Source: Siderastrea radians (taxonomy: Eukaryota; Cnidaria; Anthozoa; Scleractinia; Rhizangiidae). Taken from it: a stretch of DNA of 64,000 nucleotides. The position numbers and the translations under genes are program-made. Every line of letters begins with the position of its first letter. Position 1 is the first letter of the stretch. The notes under the pieces are model-generated. The model had not been told where the DNA came from, did no database searches, and saw only the letters and a program-made list of their open reading frames with translations. The stretch lies in assembly GCA_964017195.1 (NCBI GenBank), contig OZ024895.1, positions 31,281,375 to 31,345,374 of the forward strand, read 5' to 3'. Positions 10,368-22,300 of this stretch are shown here, piece by piece.

Positions 10368-13300
10368 TAATAATAATAATAATTTTAAAAAAATTGAAGT
10401 AAATTGCCAACGAGCCATCCGAGCGAAGACGCGAGGATGGCCGTTGGCCTTTATAGTGCCGATGCGTGTATATCGGTTACGGACTAGAAATCTCAGAGCA
10501 GTTGCATATTTTCTGTTAACAAAAGAAAGTGTAACAATGGAAAGATCGGGCGATAGATTAGGTGTCGAAGAGCCAATCCAAGCGAGTCGTTCTGACACCG
10601 AGCGGCTGAAGGCCACGTGATAATCTCCCGACATCAGACACAAGATTTGAAAACAAACGAAGGGCCAATCGGAGCTTTCCACCGAGCGACTGATTGCACG
10701 TGATAATTTCCCGACTTCAGACGACTTATAACGTACGTTTCGCACGTGATAGTTTTGTGATTGTATTGCTGTAATTTCTTATTACGCAACAGGGTACACA
10801 TCGGAGTTGAAGTTGTGGTTTTGCTAAGTCTGTTTCAAAAGGCGACTTTCAAGGTAAGACAGTTCTTTGTATAACTTCATTTTTGAGCTGCATGTTTTTG
10901 TGGGGACTGAAACTTGGATCGTGGTGGAGCGAACGTGCTCCTTATTGAACGAACGTGTTCGGAAAATTAATTCAATCAGCGTGTTGTTTTTCTCACAGTG
11001 CTCGTCATGTTCGTGCGGAGATGCAAGTTTGTTAACAAACTCTTTAAAGTTGCAACAAGCGCATTAAAGTTCCATCAGGAACCTGACTGAAGTGCCAGAA
11101 CTGTGGAAACCATCAACAAAGACACTGACCCCTGGCTTGCATTGTTCCATTTTCAGACACTATCATGGACCTCATTCAACAAATCTCTCCTCTAACACTG
11201 GAAAACTCAACTGACGAACTCAGATACCACGCTGAGCTCTCGACGAACTGTCAGAGGCACTCGTCAATGCAGAGAACATCAGATAACTTTACAATTCACA
11301 AACAAATTTCATCAAGGCAATGAAGCATGTACCTAGTCATGGCATGTCAGATTCTCCCAAGAACAATAAAGAAGATGACAAAGAAACCTACGCTTAAAGT
11401 GAAACAGAAAACCATAAACTGTGTGTCACAAACAACGACAATGAACTGTGGCTTGTTGTGTTTTCAGAAACTTTCATGGATTCATTCAACAAAGACAAAG
11501 ACTGGACAACTCAACTGATGAACTATCAGAAGCACTCATCATTGCTGAGAACATCCAGATAACTCACGATTCACGGATTTCCTGTTTACCAGGATTTACC
11601 AAAACGCTGATACATGTAGTGATTTACTGTACGTATTGTTTTTGTTCAGTACTTCATGTTGTATTGCATATGGGGGGGACCAACTTGGAATGCAATTAGG
11701 ATGAAAGCAAATCTACCAATTTGGTCAATTTCTTCTAACGAAATTGTTAACAAAAACCTCCTCGTTAGTTTTGTTTAGTTTTTAATGTTGTGTCAACATT
11801 TAAAACTAGTGAAGTCTACAAGGGAAGGTTGTTAAGGTAAGGCTTTGCCGAAATTTTCACAAAATCCAAAAGCAATTTTAATCAGCTGTTTTTCAAAGAC
11901 AACTCTTGTATTCTTTTGTTGCAGTATCAACATTGAGAAGGCCTTAATTTTGCCTTAATTTTCACGTTGCACACTCCAAAATAAGTAAACAACTTAAATG
12001 GTCACTAAATCTACCTTAAATTCATGAAATTTGATTTATGTCAACAGTGATTATTTTGTCTGGCTCTTGAGATCAAAACAATATACGTCACCTTTATAAG
12101 ACAAACACTAAATGTCTTTTAGAAGCCTACTTAGTTTTGCCAACATTAAATGACAAAATGTGGTGTTCTGTTAAGAACTGGACACAACAGTTTGTTTTGA
12201 ATATTAATTTATTTTGTTTCTTACAAAACAATGTTGACCAAGAAATACTATCTTGTTCTGTTTAGTTTTCTATAATATTGTTAAGAATCTACACATTTAT
12301 CTCAGTTCAAAATGTAAGTAGCACAACGAATTGCAGCGCCAGGAAAACTAAATGTTATAATTTCTGGTAAGTTTTCTTAAGAATACTGTTTCTAGGCATC
12401 ACCATCACTTTTAAAGCTGCAGTTTTTTGCCATTCTAGCCTGTCAACACACATCAACCAGTTTACCGTGCAATACCTGCAATCATACAGGTTCGAATATC
12501 TCTAGTCTTACGCAAGCCAGATAACCTTGACGAAACCCAGACATGAACAACACTAAGGGTATTGTACGGGTACGATGTACTAATAGACTCGAGTTAAGAT
12601 TCACAGAGACCCTTCACTATATAGGGAAGACTGGGCTCATAGTATTTTACAGCTTAAGGCAGGGATGGGAGGGGCTGCAGAAATTGAAATACAGTGACAA
12701 AACGGTATCCTGTGAAGTGCAACCCACTTGGCATGTCTGTAACCTGTGAGCGGGTAATTTTTTTCTGCGGGAAAAGGGAGAGTAAGAGACAGAAGAAAAA
12801 ATATACACCTAAGACATTTACTTAATGAGCCTCGAACCGCCCCCCAATTAAAAAGCCCAATTAGAAACAGGAAGGGTCTGATCGCAGGTTGGTATGTGTG
12901 GAAGGTTGCCCAGCACATTACCAAAATGACATTTGGAGCGTGAGAGTGCAAATCAATGGTTCTCGATGGATATTCCATCAGCTGACCTCCAAACAAGCAA
13001 CTGGATAGTGCTCAAAACTTTTCCTTTTCATTCTTTACACAGCACCACTGAACACTTCTCCCTGTCTCCCACTCAACTGTGTGGAGCTAACCTACGATCA
13101 GCCCCCCCCCCCCCCTCCCGATTGTAGTTACGTTCCAATGAAGGTGTATGTTTAATGCATCCCAAAGGTAGGATGAAGAAGTCTTTTGGGGATAGATCAT
13201 TCAGCGTGGCTGCGCCTACTCTATGGAATAATCTTCCTCCAAGCCTCCGCAGCATGTCAAGCATTTCAAGTTTCAAAAGCCAACTGAAGACACATTTGTT

Positions 13301-16300
13301 TAGACTAGCTTTTAACAGTTTTTAGACATACTCAATTTTATATATTTATTTTCTATTATTACCATTTATATATTTCTGTATTTTATATCTATTTGTATCT
13401 ATTATTATTCCTATATTTGATTGTATATATTTATAAATTGTACATATTATGTAACTTAGATAGGTATTCATATTTTTATTAGTTAGATACTCTGTAATGC
13501 GCTCTTGATCATATTTATGTTAAATAGCGCAATATAAATTAATAAATTATTATTTATTATTATTAGGTTACTATGGAGCATCCTATGGTCGTTGGCATAT
13601 TAGTGACAACTATAACTAGTAATAATATTGTGCAGAAAAACTGTGGTGATTTGTTATGCGTATGTTATCGACTCTCTCTCTTTCTACCGGTCGATAAATG
13701 ACCTCGCAAAATAACGACTTAAACGGCTCGGGACGGCAAAAAACTATGACACAAGACTCAGTCAACATTTCATCTTAACTTTTATTGAATCATTTAGAGT
13801 AAATTTTATATTTTGTAGTAAATCGAAGCCGACGATCTCTATATTTATTCTGTACGCGCCATTGATTTCAACGTCGTCTTACTGTATGACAACAATTATT
13901 AACCACGAACACATAGGGTGGTCTGCCTGTGCTGGTAGAAGTGATAAACGCATGAAATTGCACGAATCTTTAAGGATCTTTTTAAACAACAGGTTTTAAT
14001 GGTAGAAATAATTTGTTCATTTCGATCAGGAGCCCATGTTTCGGTTTATTTTTAAAGGATTGATTTATAATTATCCAAGGGATATTATATTCATCTCTCC
14101 ACGTTAGCTGTATCGATAATCTATGTGTAAAAAATGAGGAATCCAAGAAAATCCTGGAGTTATAGCCCTGTGATGATCTAGCATTTCATTTCAAGGACTA
14201 GGAACAGAGTAGCTGCTTTCAAGTTCATCAGACACCAAAGTTGACTGCCTTCTAATTTGCGTAAAAATCGTATTACAAGCTTTTCAATAATGTAAGAGTA
14301 TCTACCAGAGATGAAGCGCTTAAACAGATACGGGGGGGTAGGGGGTTTGGGGGGGGTGGGGGTTTGGGGGGGGTGTGGAGCTACTCAAGTAGGTTTTGGG
14401 TGGGTGGGTGGCTGTGTGCCTCCCAGGTCTCCAAAATTAGACCCCGTTTTAGTAGGATTTTTCATACAAAGTAATATCCCGTTCTAGAACTGAGGCAAAC
14501 TAGATATTTACTCAATTTCAAAACCCCGTAGTAAAGAAGTTATTTCTTTCTTTGTTCAACTTAAACCTTGAAAATAGAACTGTTTCTACGCAAACCAGGT
14601 TGTTTTATTTTCGCCATCAGTTAATCAGCCATTTATTTCCCTACAAATAATTACAATCGCTGCTGATATCCTAAAGCTTTCGTACTTTGCAATATTACAC
14701 CCCGTTCTGGAAAACGTCTCGAATATGGATACCCTTTTTTTAGATCACGAGTCCCAAAATCACGACCCCGTTGGGCGAGAGAGAGAGTTATGAGAGGCGT
14801 TATGAGAGAGTATCCCACCTCCCCTCCCCCACCACCCCTCCCTCCCGGGAAATGATAAACCAAGATTTAGAGACCTGTTCGCAGAGTACCCCCTCTCTAT
14901 TTAAGGTGGAATGGTACCCTAGAATTCGAGGTTTCGGTCGCAAAAGTCATTTTTTTTTCGCTTGTGAATACTACCGTGAAAGTATTTCACTTGATTTCCA
15001 GCATTAAATAGGCGAAATTGACAAAATCTGAACAACAGTAGGAATTTTCTCCATAGCAACGGCCATAGCAACCAGTGTTTACATTTATTAAATGCGAAAA
15101 AATGAGTTTCTAAAAGGAAAATCACCACCCCCCCCCCCCTGCTTCCCTGCACAAACCGACGTCAGTGTTCTTCTAGCGAAACACCTGCCTGAGAAGAGGA
15201 GAGATTTTTGGTCTCTGCGTTTTAATTTGCAAAACAAGTCCTAGTTCTTACAGAAAACATGTTTTTCTGAACAGGAATGTCATTCAACTTAAATTTCAGT
15301 GTGACAAATTTCATTTGACAATAGTTGTAGGGCAATAAGCGACGAATTTCTGTCGAGAATACATTCCTTTATCTTTGACAGTGAACTTTGCATGGACCAC
15401 CGTAACAAAATAAAAGTACCGGATCCTGTGGTAAAGGATCTAACCAGCAAAAAATAAAGAACCAAGTACGATAAAAAAGCAATGCTGATTCAACGGTAGG
15501 GAAACTGTATATTTACCAATATTTCAAAAGGCACAGCCTTTCTTCTTCAGGGTCTTACAGATAATGACTCTAAGGGCAAAAACGTTACAATTTAAACTAA
15601 GGGTATAAAATATGATACTAAAATAACAACTAAAGCAGCTTGTATTACAACGTTTAAAAACTGGCGTAAAAAAGAAAAACGTTACGATTTGAAATTTATA
15701 TTTAAAGAAGCTAATATTACAACAGTAAAAAACTGGCGAAAAAACTAAAACGTTGCGATTTAAAATTTGAAAAATATATGACATAAGTAGGATACGTGAT
15801 AATATAATAACATAAGCTTAAGTGATAGGGATAACGTACCGCGTTAAACTCTAAATACATTTCACTTAGAAATAAGAAAGTGGAAAATACCAATAAAAAT
15901 ACCCCCCCCCCCCCTACCCCCCAAAAAATACAACTGAAAATACTAACAAACACGGAGGATGAAAAGCCAGAAAAAGTGTCATGTTTCATCTCTCCTATTT
16001 AAACCTAGTGGTTCTAAGGTTTGACCTCTATCGATGAGGTATGCCTCTCTAGCTTCACGTACACTTTCACGGTTAGATTTTATTAGTTCAAGAGGAATAA
16101 GTTGCATGTCATGAACATTATGGTCGTTTGAAAGAAAATGTTCTGAGACTGCAGTAGGTTTAGAAATGTTAGTTCTTTTGTCCACAGGTCTACGATATTC
16201 GTTGAAGCGGTCCTTGAGTCGTCGTTTGGTTTCTCCTATGTATTGTTTGTGACAACGATTGCATTGTACCATGTAAATAACGTTTTTAGAGTTACAGTCA

Positions 16301-19300
16301 ATGTGATGATGAATGGGTCTTGTTTTGCCCGTAGAATAAAATGTGTAGCTAGTGAGTCCGTCTGTTATATAGTTGCAAGCAGTTGTGTCCGCATTGAAAC
16401 GAGCCACGGGGTTGGTCACTTTGGTTAGGGTTACGAAGTTTGGCGCTAACTAATAAATTACTAAGATTGTTATTGCGGCGGAAAGCAACGAGGGGAGCAG
16501 CATTAAAAACGTTGGCGCAGCGGGGAGATGAGGACAAGATGTTGAGGTGTTTGTGAATAATGGATGGTACAGAACGAAGGGCTGGATTATATGTGATAAC
16601 AAGGGGTACCCGTTTGGGTTGGTTAGTTTGAGAAGTGTCTTTGGAAGCGAGTGATTCGGTACGTGTGATGTTGTGAACACGTCGTATTTCTTGGTCAAGG
16701 AAGGACAGGTTGTATCCCCGTTTGTTAAGGTAAGTTTTGAGTTCAGTAGTGCGTTTAGTGAAAGTGTCGTCAGAAGAACAAATACGGCGGAGTCTAAGAG
16801 CTAAGCTGAATGGAATAGCTCTCTTAGTGTGTTTAGGATGACATGAAGATTGTAGCAAGTATTGATGTTTGTCGGTAGGTTTAGTGTAAAGGTCAGTCGT
16901 GAGTTTACCGTTAATGAGAGACACGTTGACGTCAAGAAATGGTATGGATGTGAAAGAATAGTTAGATGTAAATTGGATGGTTGGGTGAATGTTGTTAAGG
17001 TACGTAGTGAAGGTCTGGAGGTCGTCTACTGAGTGTGTCCATATCATGAAGATGTCATCTATGTAACGCCACCACGTGTGAGGCTGGTAAGGAGCACGTG
17101 AAAGAGCATCTGTTTCAAACTTTGCGAGAAACAGATTAGCATAAGAAGGTGCCATTCTGGTTCCCATGGCAGTTCCATGTATTTGTAAATAATTCTTGTC
17201 GTTGAATGTAAAACTGTCCATAGTAACTATCATGCGTATGAGGTCACATAGAGTTTCAGTACTGATAGTAGAAGGGTTGCGAATGCGTGTATCAAGGAAG
17301 TGTCGACATGCGTCAATGCCTTCGTTATGGGGTATGTTTGTGTAGAGAGAAGAGACGTCAAGAGTGACAAGAAAAGCATTGTCAGGTAGTTGTCCAAGTT
17401 GTTCGAGTTTGTTAAGCTTATGTTATTATAGAATCACGTATCCTACTTATGTCATATATTTTTCAAATTTTAAATCGCAACGTTTTAGTTTTTTCGCCAG
17501 TTTTTCACCGTTGTAATATGAGCTTCTTTAAATATAAATTTCAAATCGTAACGTTTTTATTTTTTACGCCAGTTTTTAAACGTTGTAATACAAGCTGCTT
17601 TAGTTGTTATTTTAGTATCATATTTTATACCCTTAGTTTAAATTGTAACGTTTTTGCCCTTAGAGTCATTATCTGTAAGACCCTGAAGAAGAAAGGCTGT
17701 GCCTTTTGAAATATTGGTAAATATACAGTTTCCCTACCGTTGAATCAGCATTGCTTTTTTATCGTACTTTATCTTTAAAACCGTTTTTCTCGAATAACAG
17801 AATTTCGTAGAATAGAGGAACCCTTAACAAAGATATCTCCCTTACATTTTAACCTACTGTTGTGAAATTTTCCTTAATATTAAAGTACTGTTTTTTTCGG
17901 TGCAATGAACATAAAAAAGAGTATACAGGTTTGAAATAAGTCTCAGTAATTGACTCTTTGTCTAATAATTATTTCCTGTTACCTGAAGTTTTAAGAAAAA
18001 AATTTTAAAAAAATCGAGTGAAGGAAAACTGGCTACTTTTTGAGTTCATTGCGCAGGTATGTCATTTATGTACACGTTAGAGTTGGTTTGATACTTTTCC
18101 AACCGTGCATTAGTGAGTTATCGTTGTTACCGTGAACATCACTTTTCCTAACTTAACACGCTAGTTAATCATTAACCATTGTGACATGTGACCTGAAAAG
18201 ACTTACATTGATGTTAGGGCGTGAAGCTCTATAAAAAGTTCTGTTCTAAAAAAATTCATCTTTTAGGGTACCATTTCACCTTAAACTGTTTCCCTTTGTT
18301 TCATCAAGGGAAGGGAAAGAATGGAGCCGATCACGGAAGGTTATGGCACCAAAGATGCTTCGACCTAAAGACATACGTGACAACCTGGAAAACTTCAATA
18401 GTGTAACGAGGGACGCAATAGAGCACTTGGTGTCAATTCGAGGAGGCGATATGGTGATTCCAGATCTTGAGAAGGAACTGGCAAAGTGGAGCACTGAATG
18501 TAAGGAACTGTTTGTAAGAGACCATCTTACTGAAGACAACCTAGCAAGAGGGTGCAAGGCTCCTACCCGAGACAACTTTCTTCTAGAGTATGAGCCGGTA
18601 TTCAAGATTTTTTTAACGACAGTGGAGCGGAAATGAAGCATCTGAAATGGCACTCGCAAACCACGGCCGCAAGCAACAAGGACGCACGCTCCACTATCGT
18701 TGAAGAAAAGTAATGATGGCTTGCAGTCTAATTTCTTTTTGGCTACCAGAGTCAAGAGGCACCTACAAAACGGGGTACAATTTTGACTGCAGCATTCCTT
18801 GCAAAGATCATCAAGGATCCTTGTGTAGGATCTTGTACAGGTTCCAAAAAAAAAATGACAGGGTCCTGGGTAGGATCCTATCAAACAAGATTAGATTATT
18901 GCCATGTAGTATCCTGGGTAGGATTTTGTGTAATCTTACAGGACCCTACAGGATCCTACAAAATTCTGTAGGATATCCTTTTAGGATTTCTACCATGGTA
19001 TATAACGGTGAATAAAAACACTCTTTTTCACGAGATTCGAACCCACGACCAAGTAATTTTAAACACAGTTAGTTAGACTTGGCTTGAAAGCACAGCTTCT
19101 CTTTCCTCGAGCACAATCTGAAAACAGATTGTGGCATTTCAAGTCACTCTTATCAGCATAAGTGAAAACCAAAGAGAGACCAAGCTTAAAGGAGTAATGT
19201 ACCCATTTTTAGTGTCATTCTGAAAAGCTACATTCGAATTAACTGAAGCCTACAAATAATAAGCGTTTTTTGGCTATTGAAGCGCAGCTGCAGAAACTGT

Positions 19301-22300
19301 AAATTCAAGTGTTAGGCTATGGATGGCGAGAATGAAAACGGTTCCAACTTGAAAAAAATCCGGCCGAAATTTTTTTTTTTTTTTTTTTGGCAACTCGATG
19401 CAAGGACCACTTGGACAAACAGTAGCGAGGTGGGCAATAAAAAAGAAAATCACCATGACATTGCTTGTCATCCCTCTCTTGTCACAACACTTTTTTTATT
19501 TATTATTATTTTTTTATTATTATAATTTTTTTTTGTAGCTGTGGGTACGATGGTGTTTGATGCAAGGGTTGGACTCTATGACGACCCACAAAACAAAGAT
19601 GCAGTGGACATGATCCATGCTACTTTGGAGACGTTTGCGTGCTGGGGAAAGTTGGTAACTGGATGGGAAAGCGTGCTTTTCAGATTTGCTACAACTCCCT
19701 CCTACAGGAAATTCTGCAAAGCCCAAGACACCATGTTAGCCATCGGCCAAAAGTTTGTTGACAACAAGGCCATGGAATTGAACAATATGGCTGAGCAGGG
19801 AAACAGTTTTGTCCACGATCAAGGTAAGTGTTCATTGACTCATCAGGTCCTTACATTATCTTAAACAAATGGTAAAAGCTCAGCGTGCATCAGACGTATG
19901 GAGAGAGATACGGATACGGGTGGAGGCTTTCTAACCACGAAAGAGACGTGAGCGCAGGAGTCGGTCAGTTATTCTGAGGTATATAAAATTCTCATCAATC
20001 CCACCCCCAAAAAAACGCTCCCCCCTGGCCTCTTGTCTTAGTCGGTAAGTCATCTTTGATCAAACTCCGGGGTGTCATAAGTTTGAATCCCTCCAAGGTC
20101 ATTTTTTTTTCCTTTTTCTCGTGTACTTTACCCGCCCAGCTCACCTGCTCAACTTTGTTGTTTCAAACCTTCAGAAACTTTTTAAGGAGTCCAAAAAATT
20201 ATGCTAATAATAAAATTGGCAGTTTTTATTAAAGCATTCATGAAATTTGAAAGTACAGGATATTGCTGGTTTTAACGTTCGAAATTCGCACTGTAGTTTC
20301 TAGCTGTCCTTGTAAACAGCCCTCAACGTATTGTCTTTGTGCGTTCGGCATATCGGCGTTCCTATGTTCTCTAAGAAAATACCGTAAAATCCCGCTTATA
20401 AGCCCTGGGTTTATACAAGTTCGTAAGGGGTTTTGGGCGCCTTATAAACTGGAGGCTTATATCCGGGCGGGGGGGGGGGGGCTTATAAGCGGTATAAAAA
20501 ATTGTTGTGGAATGGGCAAACTAACATCTAGCGCTATCCTAGTTGAATGCCGTTGTTTGTAATAAATTTAATTCAATACTACTTGGAACATCAGTATGAT
20601 TAAACTCATTGTTCCGCACTCTACTTGCTTTTTTCTGTAAAAGTAGTTATGCTAAAGAAACAAGATAAATGGAGGGGGGCTTTTAATCGGAATATAATTT
20701 TTATCAAAACAGTATGGGCCTATAAGTGAAGGGGCTTATAACCAGGAGGCTTTAAACCGGGATTTTACGGTAATGCGCCTTTGAGGTCTACAAAAACTGT
20801 TAAACGTTTTCGCGTTCCGCTTGTGATCAATTGACAGTTTTACTGTGAAGTGTGCACTGTTTTCTTAGAGAAAATGGAACACCATCTTCTGTTTGGCAAG
20901 TAGTGATTGCTCTTAAAATTAACCAATCAGAAGATGCGTAAGGGGACCTATAGATGTCCATTTTGAAAATATTTTTGGTGACACAAGTGAACGCATTTCT
21001 TTCTTATTGGTGCGACAATTGGCAATGTTGATTGATTACTTTGTAGTTGTACCTCTACTGACCTACCTTATAATGAAAGGTGAATTCACACCATCGGAGA
21101 TCAACATAAATGCAATTGGGATGTTTAGAGCTGGAGTCGACACGGTAAGCTTGCCTATGCGTTGTTACGTAAAAAATTCGGCACGAATCCACGATCCGTC
21201 ATGCAATCACCAAATAACAATTATTGCGTTTTAGCTAGACGAAGTAGCGCTCTCGGCGTCCTATAGCTTTGAGGCGATTTGATTTAAAGCTCGCGTAAGC
21301 GCGTTTTTTTTTTGGTTTTTTTTTTTTGGTCGAAATATCGGTCGGACCTCAAATCGCCAAAGTAGACACAGAAAAAATAACATGGCAGTAGTAGTTTACT
21401 ATCGTCCGTTTTAAAATCCCAAATTTTGCCTTTAGTTTTGCTAGTTTGATAAACCGATATACCCTGACCCACTTTCAGTGCCCACCACACCACACCAACA
21501 GAGGATGGTAAGCCTGTGCTCAACATGGTCGATTTAAAGTTAAATCACCGCAAAAAAATTATATTGCATTCAAGTCAAAATCGGCGGTATTTTAAAAACC
21601 ACCCTTAACACAGTTCTTTGTTGTTCTTCTTTAAGACTTCCAGCGCGATGTTGTGGCTTCTTTACGATTTGGCGAACAATCGCAGGGTACAGGAAAAGGT
21701 TTATGAAGAGGTGACCTCTCTAATTGGTCCCCATGGTGATTTTACACCCGAGAGCTTTGCAAAGCTGGATTACCTTAAGGCTTGCCTGAAAGAGACCATG
21801 AGGTAAATTGAAACATATCACTAATAGTCAGACGTTCGGTGAACGTTCGTCGTAACGGTTGGTCGTACAACCAACTTTTATGCCATCGGCCCCAGAAAAA
21901 AAAAAGTTGTAAAAGTGTTGTAAATAAGTGCGGTGGAAGTGGACAGGATGCATAGTATGGTCTGGACAGTAGAGGAAGAAGAGCGGGTCGTGTCAACACC
22001 CCTCGCTGGGACAAATTAGGACGATTTCAGGGGCCGGTTACAAATTCCTAAATGTACGCACGATACTCAATGGAAGAAAAAATGGAATTCACTTACATCC
22101 GTTTGGAGAAAACTGGAAGTCCGGCTCACGTCACACAGGCTTGAAATCCACGCCTAATATCGAGTATTCGTAAAGTGGTCAAATTATCAGGAAATTGTAT
22201 TGGCCATTTTTTCCAAACAGCTTGAGGGGATTCCGAGATCACTGTATGACTTAGTTTACACTAGGAAGGCGGTCGTTATTAAGACAATGCCAGCAACTAG

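Noticed and set aside
10212..10745. 177-codon minus-strand frame with a leucine run
   Set aside because: Leucine run comes from (AAT)n; the flanks show no domain or splice support.
15524..15784. 86-codon frame found in both arms (15524-15784 minus, 17449-17709 plus)
   Set aside because: Identical because it lies in the inverted arms of the Penelope-like element; no protein features.
18343..18636. 97-codon frame as an independent gene
   Set aside because: It is exon 2 of P450 copy B read on through the donor into the intron.
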